From CAZOSF01 sp964582415 (GTDB taxonomy: Bacteria > Bacteroidota > Bacteroidia > Flavobacteriales > Flavobacteriaceae): a DNA stretch of 34,937 nucleotides. Location of the stretch: contig CAZOSF010000018.1 in assembly GCA_964582415.1 (NCBI GenBank), positions 1 through 34,937 on the forward strand, in the 5' to 3' direction. Below are positions 1-6,878 of the stretch, one piece after another. The position numbers were made by a program, and so were the translations under genes. Each line of letters opens with the position of its first letter. Within the stretch, counting starts at the first letter, position 1. The notes beneath the pieces are model-generated. The model had not been told where the DNA came from, searched no databases, and was given only the letters and a program-made list of their open reading frames with translations.

Positions 1-28
1 TGAAGGTTGAAGGCTGAAGGCTTGAGGT
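1..28. repeat. short degenerate tandem repeat
   Basis: The first 28 bases are built from a loose TGAAGG(T/C) unit repeated about three times and ending in TTGAGG. Similar low-complexity GAAG/GATT strings occur at 34110-34240, so it resembles an intergenic repeat remnant. No coding or regulatory role is visible. Confidence 0.4.
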
Positions 29-85
29 TGTTCGTCCGTGTTCGTTGTAACAAATGAATGAATGCCTCCACACTTTTCCAGCGAG

Positions 86-93
86 CAAAAGTA
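86..93 (-). promoter_or_regulatory. candidate leftward promoter -7 element (TACTTTTG)
   Basis: Read on the minus strand this is TACTTTTG, an exact match to the Bacteroidota -7 consensus TAnnTTTG. No clear TTTG -33 box lies about 19 bases upstream. If real it would drive a gene to the left of the window, divergent from the membrane protein gene at 146. Confidence 0.35.
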
Positions 94-145
94 TACGATT
101 CCTTTTTTCTTTCTATCTTTAAATCAGACAACTAACTAACAACCT

Positions 146-1048
146 ATGAATACTCCCCCCTCGCGACGTAGTTTATTCTACAGTCAGCTATTTTCTGGTA
201 TTGGTATTGGACTGCTATTAGGTATCATTATCGGATTTTCTGTTTCTCCAGTAGTAAAAACCATTTTAGGGGCTTTGGCGGGTATCTTGGCCGCCTTTTT
301 GGGGTTGCAGGAAAGCTTGTTTTCCAAGCAAGAAGAAGCTCCAGAAAAAGTAAACCATCGCATCTATCTCAATGGTATTCGTGCAGGAGCCTTTGGTGTT
401 GCCACAGTAATTGCCCTGCTTTTGGGGATGTATATGCGTACCCATGGTATATTGTCCATTACCATTGAAAAACAAGTATCCAATTGGACCGATGCCGGTG
501 TGGATCCGCTTTTGGCGCAGGAGCTGGTGATCTATGAAAAGTTCAAATTGTTTAAGAAAGATGCTATTCTGAATGTTGATACCAAGCAGGCTGAATTGGC
601 TGCTGAAAAGAACAATGCTGCCGATGGGTTCCTCTTCAATAAAGAGAGTATGATCAACTATTGTAACGATATGGATATCGATTCTAATTATAATGGTAGT
701 ATGAGTAATGCACTTTCCGCCTTTAAATTGAAACAGGGCGATTTTGAGCAACTCGCTCTGGCATTGGAAAAAGTGGATGAAACGAGTCAGCGAAATATAT
801 TGGCTGCTATTAAAAATCTGGCATGTGCTTTGGGCGGGGCGAGTGATGAAGTTTATGATTCTTTCTGTGCTGGTGTAAACAACACCATAAACCATGCTGA
901 CATTAAAAATACAGTGTCCGATCTGGGCGCGTCGTCCGATATTCGCGAAGTTGGGCCATTGACCATTGCAATTTTAGATGCATCGGAAGAAACAGGAACG
1001 CTAAGGGAATTGTCCAAGGCAATTTTCACGATGCTTTGCCGTGAATAA
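146..1048 (+). CDS. membrane protein of unknown function
   Basis: I do not recognise this 300-residue protein. The N-terminal third is hydrophobic: likely membrane segments at about residues 12-33, 35-53 and 78-97, the first two Gly-rich and separated by very little. After residue 100 comes a soluble, mixed-charge domain of about 200 residues with no motif I can name; its helical look (many Leu/Ala/Glu) is only an impression. It starts at the first ATG after the spacer; an imperfect -7 element (TATCTTTA) sits at 114-121. The stop is 17 bases before the start of a secreted serine protease on the same strand, so the two are probably co-transcribed and may work together at the cell envelope. That partnership is inference from spacing only. 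Confidence 0.75.
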   Translation: MNTPPSRRSLFYSQLFSGIGIGLLLGIIIGFSVSPVVKTILGALAGILAAFLGLQESLFSKQEEAPEKVNHRIYLNGIRAGAFGVATVIALLLGMYMRTHGILSITIEKQVSNWTDAGVDPLLAQELVIYEKFKLFKKDAILNVDTKQAELAAEKNNAADGFLFNKESMINYCNDMDIDSNYNGSMSNALSAFKLKQGDFEQLALALEKVDETSQRNILAAIKNLACALGGASDEVYDSFCAGVNNTINHADIKNTVSDLGASSDIREVGPLTIAILDASEETGTLRELSKAIFTMLCRE

Positions 1049-1065
1049 TAACTAACCCATCAATT

Positions 1066-2418
1066 ATGAAAAAATCCGTATTGCTTTTAATACTATTGGT
1101 TTTTGTTTCCTCTGTGGTGCTGGCCCAAAGAAACGCCGAATCTATCGTGCAGATTGAAGTGAAGGGAAAGAAAAGAGGTATCGGGGTAGTCGCCATCAAA
1201 AAAGACCATGTACTTACCGCTCTTCACGTTGTAGCGGGTCAAAAGAACATTGGGGTGTATTCCAAAGCCAAAGGAAGACTTGTGGGGGCAACCATTGTTA
1301 AGGTACACAAGGAATCCGACCTGGCGTTGCTTCGATTGGATGAACCCTTAGGCCTTCCAGCGGTGCCTTTATCGGGAGAGACACCAGATGCTGGCAGGAA
1401 ATATTTTATCTCTGGTTACACCAATAGACCTGATATTCTCGAGGGTCCGATGGGCCTTTTTACTAATTTCCATCCCTTGACCACCATCATCGAGTCGGGA
1501 TCCCCACAATACAAATGGCTATATGATAATGGCTACCCCTTACCAACGGCTCAGATCATTCGTTTGGGCGACCCGATTCAGCATGGGGATTCCGGTTCTC
1601 CTATTTACAATGCTAATGGGGAATTGGTGGGTATCGCCGACGGCGGTTTGAAAAAGGGTGTACAACGTATGAATTGGGCTATTTCTACTAGAGCCCATTT
1701 GCAGCAATTAATAGATTCGAAGGAAGACGTAAATGTACCTGTCTCCACCCTGGGATTTCTTAAAAATGCGCGCTCCGATAATCAGTCTTTCGATACGGCT
1801 TCTTCAGATTTGGACATGTATTATATCTTCTCAGAACTATTGTCGGATATTTACGTGAGTGCCTTCCCTGAAGATCAAGATGCAATAAAAACCTATCGAA
1901 ATTATGCGGCAGACTTGAGTGGTTATGACATTTACGGCCACCAAGTGGATGTCTATGAAGATTATGCAACGGGCGCCACTGTGGCGATACCCAATGGACT
2001 GCGTTTTGAGTATGATGCAGCTAATGGTCTCTTGCGCGCTTGGAGCCCAAGCGGTAATGTGGAGATGAACATTCTCATTAAAAAAGCCGTTTCCTTTGAT
2101 GCTGCTGTAAGTCGGGTAGATGATTTTCAGAAGGAATTGTTTATGTACGAAACTTGGTATGACCGGGAAGATGGAAACCTCGTGACCGATAGATCCTATG
2201 AGGAGTTATACATAGAATCCATCAATTGTGCCAAGCTGGATGAATCTGACAAAGAAACGGGAAGTTTGATAGCCGAGATATTGATTGATGGTCCGTATGT
2301 ATTGGCGACTTCCGTTACAGTTCACGATTTGAAGGCTGCCGATAGCAACACACAAGATTGGTACTTTACTTACTTAATGGAAGCTTGTTTGGTGTTGTGT
2401 GGGTTTCCAATTTATTGA
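1066..2418 (+). CDS. secreted trypsin-like serine protease with unknown C-terminal domain
   Basis: This 450-residue protein has a Sec signal peptide (residues 1-20, ending VLAQ) and an S1-type chymotrypsin-fold peptidase domain at about 22-218. The triad is visible: His54 in LTALHVVAG, Asp85 in ESDLALLRL and Ser176 in GDSGSPIYN. The ending NWAIST matches the last strand of HtrA/trypsin folds, but no PDZ domain follows as in DegP/HtrA. Residues 230-450 form a second domain, rich in Tyr, Asp and Glu, that I cannot assign. The protein should act in the periplasm or outside the cell; its substrate is unknown. It follows the membrane protein gene at 146-1048 by 17 bases, probably as one operon. 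The peptidase call is firm; the role of the C-terminal half is open. Confidence 0.85.
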   Translation: MKKSVLLLILLVFVSSVVLAQRNAESIVQIEVKGKKRGIGVVAIKKDHVLTALHVVAGQKNIGVYSKAKGRLVGATIVKVHKESDLALLRLDEPLGLPAVPLSGETPDAGRKYFISGYTNRPDILEGPMGLFTNFHPLTTIIESGSPQYKWLYDNGYPLPTAQIIRLGDPIQHGDSGSPIYNANGELVGIADGGLKKGVQRMNWAISTRAHLQQLIDSKEDVNVPVSTLGFLKNARSDNQSFDTASSDLDMYYIFSELLSDIYVSAFPEDQDAIKTYRNYAADLSGYDIYGHQVDVYEDYATGATVAIPNGLRFEYDAANGLLRAWSPSGNVEMNILIKKAVSFDAAVSRVDDFQKELFMYETWYDREDGNLVTDRSYEELYIESINCAKLDESDKETGSLIAEILIDGPYVLATSVTVHDLKAADSNTQDWYFTYLMEACLVLCGFPIY

Positions 2419-2444
2419 GGATGTAAAAGTTTGTGCTACTTTTG
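2415..2444 (+). promoter_or_regulatory. promoter for the HD phosphohydrolase gene, probably leaderless
   Basis: TTG at 2415-2417, 19 bases, then TACTTTTG at 2437-2444: an exact Bacteroidota -33/-7 pair. It overlaps the 3' end of the protease gene. The HD start codon follows the -7 element by only 4 bases, and the codon immediately upstream of that ATG is an in-frame TGA, so the start cannot be moved upstream. Transcription should begin at or within a base or two of the A of ATG. Confidence 0.65.
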
Positions 2445-2448
2445 TTGA

Positions 2449-3102
2449 ATGACTTCAGATTCCCTCATTCAAAGAACAGTTGCCTTTGTTAAAACGAAAC
2501 TTTCTCAAGCGGAAGGCGGTCACGACTGGTGGCATATTTACCGGGTTTGGCAATGTGCTCGACATATCGCCTCAACCGAAAAAGTGGACCATTTGATCGT
2601 AGAACTGGGGGCTTTGCTACATGATATAGCCGACTCAAAATTCCACGATGGAGATGAAACTGTGGGGCCAAGAATGGCTCGAGCTTTTCTGGAAAATGAA
2701 GGGGTTTCTGAGGAAATCGTTCAGCATGTCGTAAACATTATCCAACATATTTCCTTTAAAGGGGGTAATCACAACCAAGAATTTTATTCTCCCGAATTAG
2801 CGGTGGTTCAAGATGCGGATCGCTTGGATGCTATTGGAGCTATCGGGATTGCGAGGACCTTCAATTATGGAGGTTTTAAGAATAGGGCACTTTATGATCC
2901 TGAAATTTCGCCCAAACTGAATATGTCTAAAGAGGAATACAAAAAAAGTACGGCTCCTACCATTAATCATTTTTACGAAAAACTACTGCTATTAAAGGAT
3001 CGGATGAATACGGAAACTGGGAAAGCCATGGCCGAAAAGAGACACCGGTTTATGGAGTTGTATTTGGAAGAGTTTTATAAGGAATGGGAAGGAGAACACT
3101 AA
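2449..3102 (+). CDS. HD-domain metal-dependent phosphohydrolase (YedJ/YpgQ type)
   Basis: The 217-residue product is a full-length HD-superfamily hydrolase. The metal-binding residues are visible in order: His25 in GGHDWWHI, the His58-Asp59 pair in ALLHDIADSKF, and Asp122/Asp124/Asp127 in VQDADRLDAIGAIG. The sequence after that, GIARTF, is typical of the YedJ/YpgQ subgroup, whose studied members hydrolyse nucleoside phosphates or pyrophosphates; the substrate here cannot be read from sequence. It is cytosolic with no signal peptide. The gene has its own promoter (2415-2444). It converges on the Dabb gene with a single base between the two stop codons and no terminator in between. Confidence 0.9.
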   Translation: MTSDSLIQRTVAFVKTKLSQAEGGHDWWHIYRVWQCARHIASTEKVDHLIVELGALLHDIADSKFHDGDETVGPRMARAFLENEGVSEEIVQHVVNIIQHISFKGGNHNQEFYSPELAVVQDADRLDAIGAIGIARTFNYGGFKNRALYDPEISPKLNMSKEEYKKSTAPTINHFYEKLLLLKDRMNTETGKAMAEKRHRFMELYLEEFYKEWEGEH

Positions 3103-3103
3103 T

Positions 3104-3496
3104 TCATTCCGCCCAATAATCGAATTTGGACATTTTTGCAATCAATTCCTGGCCATAGGTTTTCGCCTTTAGATGGTCGGGATGTGTTTGATAGATTTCT
3201 TCCGCTTCCCGGGAAGTATACTTTTGAATCACCAAGAGGTCGAATTCTCCTTCTCCCTGCTCTAAAGTCTTAAATTCAATCGTTTCGAATCCTTCGATTT
3301 TTTCGGGAATCCCCTCTAGTAGTTCCAGCATTTCATCCTTCATCACAGGGTTGATGGAATCTTTCCATTTAAAGAGGAGATTGTGATAGAGAAACCGATC
3401 TTGGATAGGTGGTGTCTGGGCTTCAGTATGCGAATTTGAATTTTGACACTCGAGGTTCAGCGCCACCAATAAAAAGAGGAAAACGACTACTCTCAT
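3104..3496 (-). CDS. secreted Dabb (stress-responsive A/B barrel) domain protein
   Basis: I place the start at the ATG at 3496 (130 residues) because it opens a hydrophobic signal-like segment (MRVVVFLFLLVALNL); the frame stays open upstream to 3619 but that part overlaps the SIMPL gene. Residues 36-130 resemble the Dabb ferredoxin-like barrel: HNLLFKWK near the start, a FDLLVIQKYTS strand, and the typical YxxHPDHLKA motif. Cys17 follows the hydrophobic stretch, but Glu at -1 makes it a poor lipobox, so soluble secretion or anchoring by the uncleaved segment are both possible. Dabb proteins form dimers with varied or unknown function; none is proven here. It follows the SIMPL gene by 44 bases on the same strand. 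Confidence 0.8.
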   Translation of the reverse strand: MRVVVFLFLLVALNLECQNSNSHTEAQTPPIQDRFLYHNLLFKWKDSINPVMKDEMLELLEGIPEKIEGFETIEFKTLEQGEGEFDLLVIQKYTSREAEEIYQTHPDHLKAKTYGQELIAKMSKFDYWAE

Positions 3497-3540
3497 AACA
3501 GTACATTTTCCTCTAATATAGGTTTTTTCTGAATGTCGGC

Positions 3541-4272
3541 TTAGTCTACCTCGTAGACTAATTTCATGGTAATCGATGCTGTTTTCGCTCGGGAGGTGGT
3601 ATTGAAGGTTCCACCCCAAGAGTAATCTTCGCCCGAATTTTGCCCCGTAATTTGAAAGACCCCCATTTTTGCGGTTTGAAGAATGCCTAGGTCACTTCCC
3701 GAATTTTCCGAGATTTTTTCTGCGCGAACGCGGGCATCCTCTGTGGCTTTGGAAATCATTTCAATTTTAAGATCGGCTAATTGGGTGTAATAATACCGGG
3801 GGGTGCTTGAATAAAATGGAACGCCTTGATTGAGAAGTTCGGTAATTTCTCGGGAGACTTTTTCAATTTTGTCCACTTCCTTTGATTCAATCTGGATATT
3901 CTGGGTTAGTTTGTACCCTACAAATAGGTCGCCTATGTAATCGCCGTTGGCGGTATACTGACGTTTGTATTCTTCATTGGTGCGAACCGCACTAAAAACG
4001 ATTTCGGACGACTTTATTCCCTTTCCTTCCAAGTAGGTTTGAACGATTCGTTTGTTATTCTCCAAGGTAAGGTAGGCTTGTTTGAGATCGGTATTCAGGG
4101 CTTCAAAATGTCCTTCCCATACAATAAGATCCGAATCGAAATCGGCTTTTCCTAAACCGGTAACACTAATGGTTCCAGCGGTTTTGTTGCGATTCATAAA
4201 GGCGTTGCCCAAGACAAGGGCAGAGGCGATGATGGCGATGCCAAAAATGATGGCGTTTGTGTGTTTGTTCAT
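3541..4272 (-). CDS. SIMPL domain (DUF541) membrane-anchored protein
   Basis: The start at 4272 gives 243 residues beginning MNKHTNAIIFGIAIIA, which makes sense as an N-terminal membrane anchor (residues 7-25); an ATG 12 codons upstream adds only hydrophilic residues. The rest is a SIMPL/DUF541 domain: ISVTGLGKADFDSD at the start, the RVRAEKISENSGSDLGIL helix, and a final VYEV strand. Family members form large oligomers in the periplasm or outer envelope; BP26 of Brucella is the best known. A specific function here is unknown. The gene lies downstream of a hairpin terminator (4346-4378) and upstream of the Dabb gene, with which it may form an operon. Confidence 0.88.
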   Translation of the reverse strand: MNKHTNAIIFGIAIIASALVLGNAFMNRNKTAGTISVTGLGKADFDSDLIVWEGHFEALNTDLKQAYLTLENNKRIVQTYLEGKGIKSSEIVFSAVRTNEEYKRQYTANGDYIGDLFVGYKLTQNIQIESKEVDKIEKVSREITELLNQGVPFYSSTPRYYYTQLADLKIEMISKATEDARVRAEKISENSGSDLGILQTAKMGVFQITGQNSGEDYSWGGTFNTTSRAKTASITMKLVYEVD

Positions 4273-4345
4273 GTGCTTTTGAATTTTCGAAGGTGAACCA
4301 CAAACCATGCCATGCCATTAGGCATTTCAACAAAAAATTGTTAAA

Positions 4346-4378
4346 CAAAAAAGCCCCGCAGAACGCAGGGCTTTTTTT
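4346..4378 (-). terminator. intrinsic terminator of the small lipoprotein gene
   Basis: An AGCCC/GGGCT stem, one mismatch, a GC/GC inner pair and an AGAAC loop, flanked by an A-run on the left (4347-4352) and a T-run on the right (4372-4378). It works on paper in both directions. Its position 33 bases after the stop of the minus-strand lipoprotein gene suggests it ends that transcript. Confidence 0.8.
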
Positions 4379-4410
4379 CATGTTTTTGAAAGGGAAGTGT
4401 CTCCCAATTC

Positions 4411-4641
4411 TTAGTTGCTTAGCGAGTCGATAGCTTCTTCTACAGCTTCTTGGGTTTCTTCCATGGTTTGCTCAACAGCATCACCGGCCTCATCCATAGC
4501 TTCTTCCAAAGCCTCACCAGCATCATCAGCTGCATCTTCCACGGCTTCCATTGCGTCTTCGGTCTTCTGTTCCGTCTCACGACAAGAAGTGAAAGAAACA
4601 ACAAATGCTAGCATAGCGAAGGTTACAAATACTTTTTTCAT
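4411..4641 (-). CDS. small acidic Ala/Glu-rich lipoprotein
   Basis: The 76-residue product has a short signal sequence ending FTSC, a good lipobox with Cys20 as the lipid attachment site. The mature part (about 56 residues) is almost only Glu, Asp, Ala, Gln, Met and Gly in a repeating pattern such as EAMEAVEDAADDAGEALEEA, expected to form one amphipathic, strongly acidic helix or coiled coil. Proteins of this kind are common in Flavobacteriaceae and have no established function; roles in envelope spacing or cation binding would be guesses. It has its own promoter (4668-4700) and terminator (4346-4378), so it is a monocistronic gene, divergent from the S24 repressor. Confidence 0.8.
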   Translation of the reverse strand: MKKVFVTFAMLAFVVSFTSCRETEQKTEDAMEAVEDAADDAGEALEEAMDEAGDAVEQTMEETQEAVEEAIDSLSN

Positions 4642-4667
4642 GGTTTGGTATAGTATTAAAATTTGCG

Positions 4668-4700
4668 CAAAATTAGTGGTTTTTTCGTCCCTTTAACAAA
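4668..4700 (-). promoter_or_regulatory. promoter of the small lipoprotein gene
   Basis: On the minus strand: TTTG (4700-4697), 21 bases, TAATTTTG (4675-4668). The -7 element is exact and the -33 spacing is within the usual range. It leaves an untranslated leader of about 20 bases before the ATG at 4641. It is back-to-back with the repressor operators at 4721-4759, so the repressor could affect it too. Confidence 0.6.
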
Positions 4701-4720
4701 ATGCCTAAAAATTATTTTTA

Positions 4721-4735
4721 TTGGATTAATTCCAA
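4721..4735 (+). promoter_or_regulatory. candidate operator O1 of the S24 repressor
   Basis: Inverted repeat TTGGA-TTAAT-TCCAA. The same arms and spacer length recur at 4743-4757, with the two centres 22 bp (about two helical turns) apart. It lies just upstream of the repressor promoter -33 box. Confidence 0.6.
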
Positions 4736-4740
4736 AATAA

Positions 4741-4759
4741 ATTTGGATATATTCCAAAT
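4741..4759 (+). promoter_or_regulatory. candidate operator O2 of the S24 repressor
   Basis: ATTTGGATATATTCCAAAT, an inverted repeat with 7-bp arms around TATAT. It contains the -33 box TTTG (4742-4745), so a dimer bound here would block RNA polymerase. This suggests autorepression by the neighbouring gene product. Confidence 0.65.
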
Positions 4760-4772
4760 AAAGGTATCTTTG
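4742..4772 (+). promoter_or_regulatory. promoter of the S24 repressor gene, probably leaderless
   Basis: TTTG (4742-4745), exactly 19 bases, TATCTTTG (4765-4772): both boxes match the Bacteroidota consensus at the preferred spacing. The chosen ATG (4776) follows by 3 bases, so the transcript should start at or beside the A of ATG. Confidence 0.65.
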
Positions 4773-4775
4773 AGT

Positions 4776-5449
4776 ATGGACAAACCATTATCCATAGAAA
4801 CCGTTCGCTTTAAAAAGATTCGGGAAGAACAAGGGTACACGCAGCAAGCCTTTGCCGAGTTGTTAGGAATAAAGTCCAGTACTGCAGATATCGAAAGGGG
4901 AAAAATCAAAATCACCGGTCATGTGGTGATGAAATTGTTGGAGAAATTCGGTATCAATCCCCTTTGGCTCTATGGAAAGAGTTTTGTGCAATACGTTAAT
5001 CTCGATCAGGTTGATGTGAGTCCGAAAGTGATCACTGTCGATACTGAAGGAAATGAAACCATTCTCCTGGTAAACCAAAAGGCAGCTGCAGGATATCCAC
5101 ATAATATTCAAGATTCGGAATGGGTGGGTTCATTACCTGTCTTTAACATACCCTTGCCGCAATACCGAAACGCTACTTATAGAGGCTTTCAGGTAGAAGG
5201 TGATAGTATGTTGCCCAATATTCGCCCAAACGATTGGGTATTGGGTAGGGCGGTACCTAGCATCATGGAAGCTTCCGACAGTAAAATTTATATCGTCGTA
5301 CTTCAAGATTCTGTCTTGGTAAAAAAGATGCAGAAAATCCCCAATATGCCCAATCGGATACGATTGATTTCCTTAAATCCTGAATACTTACCCATAGAAG
5401 TAAATGTTCAGGACATTCAGGAACTATGGCAGGTAAACAGCAAGCTCAC
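4776..5449 (+). CDS. LexA/CI-like repressor with S24 self-cleaving peptidase domain (3' end in gap)
   Basis: Residues 9-64 are an XRE-type helix-turn-helix (YTQQAFAELLGIKSSTADIERG) and residues about 100-220 an S24 peptidase fold. The self-cleavage Ala105-Gly106 site is in NQKAAAGYPHN, the catalytic Ser144 in VEGDSMLPNI and the catalytic Lys183 in DSVLVKKM, so autoproteolysis looks possible. By family it should bind DNA as a dimer and be inactivated on a stress signal such as RecA filaments; whether it is the SOS regulator of this organism is not shown. I chose the ATG at 4776, not the open frame back to 4701, because the promoter and operators fill 4721-4772. 224 residues are visible; the last 30 or so and the stop lie in the N run. 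Confidence 0.88.
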
Positions 5450-5549
5450 NNNNNNNNNNNNNNNNNNNNNNNNNNNNNNNNNNNNNNNNNNNNNNNNNNN
5501 NNNNNNNNNNNNNNNNNNNNNNNNNNNNNNNNNNNNNNNNNNNNNNNNN
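5450..5549. other. assembly gap, 100 N
   Basis: Exactly 100 N. It hides the 3' ends of two convergent genes, the S24 repressor and kdtA, and any terminator between them. Confidence 0.99.
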
Positions 5550-6786
5550 GTTGCCGTAAATATTCCAACACCCTTTTCGTAGCACCCGTGTTTTTTTCTA
5601 CAAACGATTTACATATTGCTCCAGAAGAGGAACGGAAGGAGTGATCTGATATAAGTTTCAACAATAGATCTTGACATTGCTTGGCATTTCCAACCGAAAA
5701 TAAACCCTTTAGGTCTTCCAGTTTTTTGGCTTCGGGAAAATTCTCATAGTTTTTGCCAATAACAATGGGTACGCCGAAAGTAGCGGGCTCTAAAATATTA
5801 TGAAGCCCAGAGGTTCCCATGGCCCCTCCAACATAGGCCAAATCGGCGTAAGAATAGACCTTTGAAAGCAATCCTACTGTATCCAAAATTAAAATTTGAG
5901 CATGGGATGGGTTCTCTGCTATATGCTGAGTATAAAGTACGGAGGTACCGTTTAATTTTTTTTGAAGTTCCTTTATTTTCTGGGGATCTATCTTATGGGG
6001 AGCGATGACTACTTTCAATGATTTGCTTACTTCCGAATTGAGGAAAGAAAGTAAAACCGTTTCATCTTCAGGCCATGTACTTCCGCAAACCAGGCAGAAA
6101 GAGTCGCCCTTAAAACCTTCCATAAAATCCAGTCGATTGTCCATTTCCAGTTGCTTGGAAACACGATCGAAACGGGTGTCACCACTTACACTGGCATTAT
6201 TGAACCCGATTCCATTCAAAAGGTTCAGGGACTCGTTATTTTGAAGGAAAAAATGTTCGAAAGTTTGAAGCGCTTCCCTGAGGATATTTCCTTGGGAACG
6301 AAAAAATGATTGATTTTTTCTAAAGACACCAGAAATTAGAAAGGTTCGGATTCCCTTAGCTTTTAATTCAAATAAATAATTAGGCCAAAACTCATATTTC
6401 ACAAAAAAAGCCATTTCGGGATGCACCAGTTGTAGAAAGTGTCTTGCGTTTTTCTTAGTATCCAGAGGAAGATAGCACACTACATCGGCAATTGGGGCGT
6501 TCTTCCGCACTTCATATCCGGAAGGAGAAAAAAAGCTCAGCACCAATTTGTGATTGGGGTACTCCTTTTTGAGGGCTTCCATAATTGGAAGTCCTTGCTC
6601 ATATTCACCCAATGAGGCGCAATGAAACCAAAGGGTTTTGTCTGTTTTGGAAATGTGTTTTTGAAGCATTTTAAAAACATCTTTTCGACCTTCCAAAAAC
6701 AGCTTCATTTTTGGACTGAAGAACTGGGTGGGCCAAAGAACCACCTTGCTGGCATGCACCAAGAAATTATAGATGTTCCGCTTCAT
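5550..6786 (-). CDS. kdtA: 3-deoxy-D-manno-octulosonic acid (Kdo) transferase, 3' end in gap
   Basis: KdtA/WaaA adds Kdo from CMP-Kdo to the lipid IVA precursor of lipid A, at the inner face of the cytoplasmic membrane. The 412 visible residues cover nearly the whole family length. An N-terminal membrane-associated helix (residues 1-25) is followed by a GT-B fold. Seen motifs: WFHCASLGEYEQG with the catalytic Glu61, FVKYEFWPNY, SGDTRFDRV in the linker, VCGSTWPEDE at the start of the second half, and GLHNILEPATFGVPIVIG in the donor site. The visible part ends RVLEYLRQ, typical of the last helix, so only a few residues and the stop are missing. It is divergent from the sugar aminotransferase and galE genes, consistent with an envelope-polysaccharide cluster. 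Confidence 0.93.
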
Positions 6787-6827
6787 AAATTAAGTCGTGC
6801 TAAAATACGTTTCTTTAAGGAATTGGA

Positions 6828-6858
6828 TTGTAAGCCGATTCCAATTTTTGTAATTTTG
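6828..6858 (+). promoter_or_regulatory. promoter of the aminotransferase-galE operon
   Basis: TTG (6828-6830), 20 bases, TAATTTTG (6851-6858), an exact -7 element. It predicts a leader of about 16 bases before the ATG at 6879. A 7-bp inverted repeat, AATTGGA/TCCAATT (6821-6827 and 6840-6846), overlaps it. Confidence 0.6.
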
Positions 6859-6878
6859 AGGAATTTCAGAAAAACCGC

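Noticed and set aside
266..895. 209-residue open frame on the minus strand
   Set aside because: It lies wholly inside the membrane protein gene at 146-1048, lacks any recognisable motif and reads as the reverse of a hydrophobic coding region.
4701..4775. 25-residue N-terminal extension of the S24 repressor
   Set aside because: This stretch holds the operators and promoter, so it would not be transcribed from that promoter; its Asn/Ile/Lys-rich translation does not resemble a repressor arm.
6821..6846. A third repressor operator in front of the aminotransferase (TTGGA and TCCAA arms)
   Set aside because: The arms match, but they are 12 bases apart instead of 5, so the same dimer is unlikely to bind in the same way. 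Probably chance.
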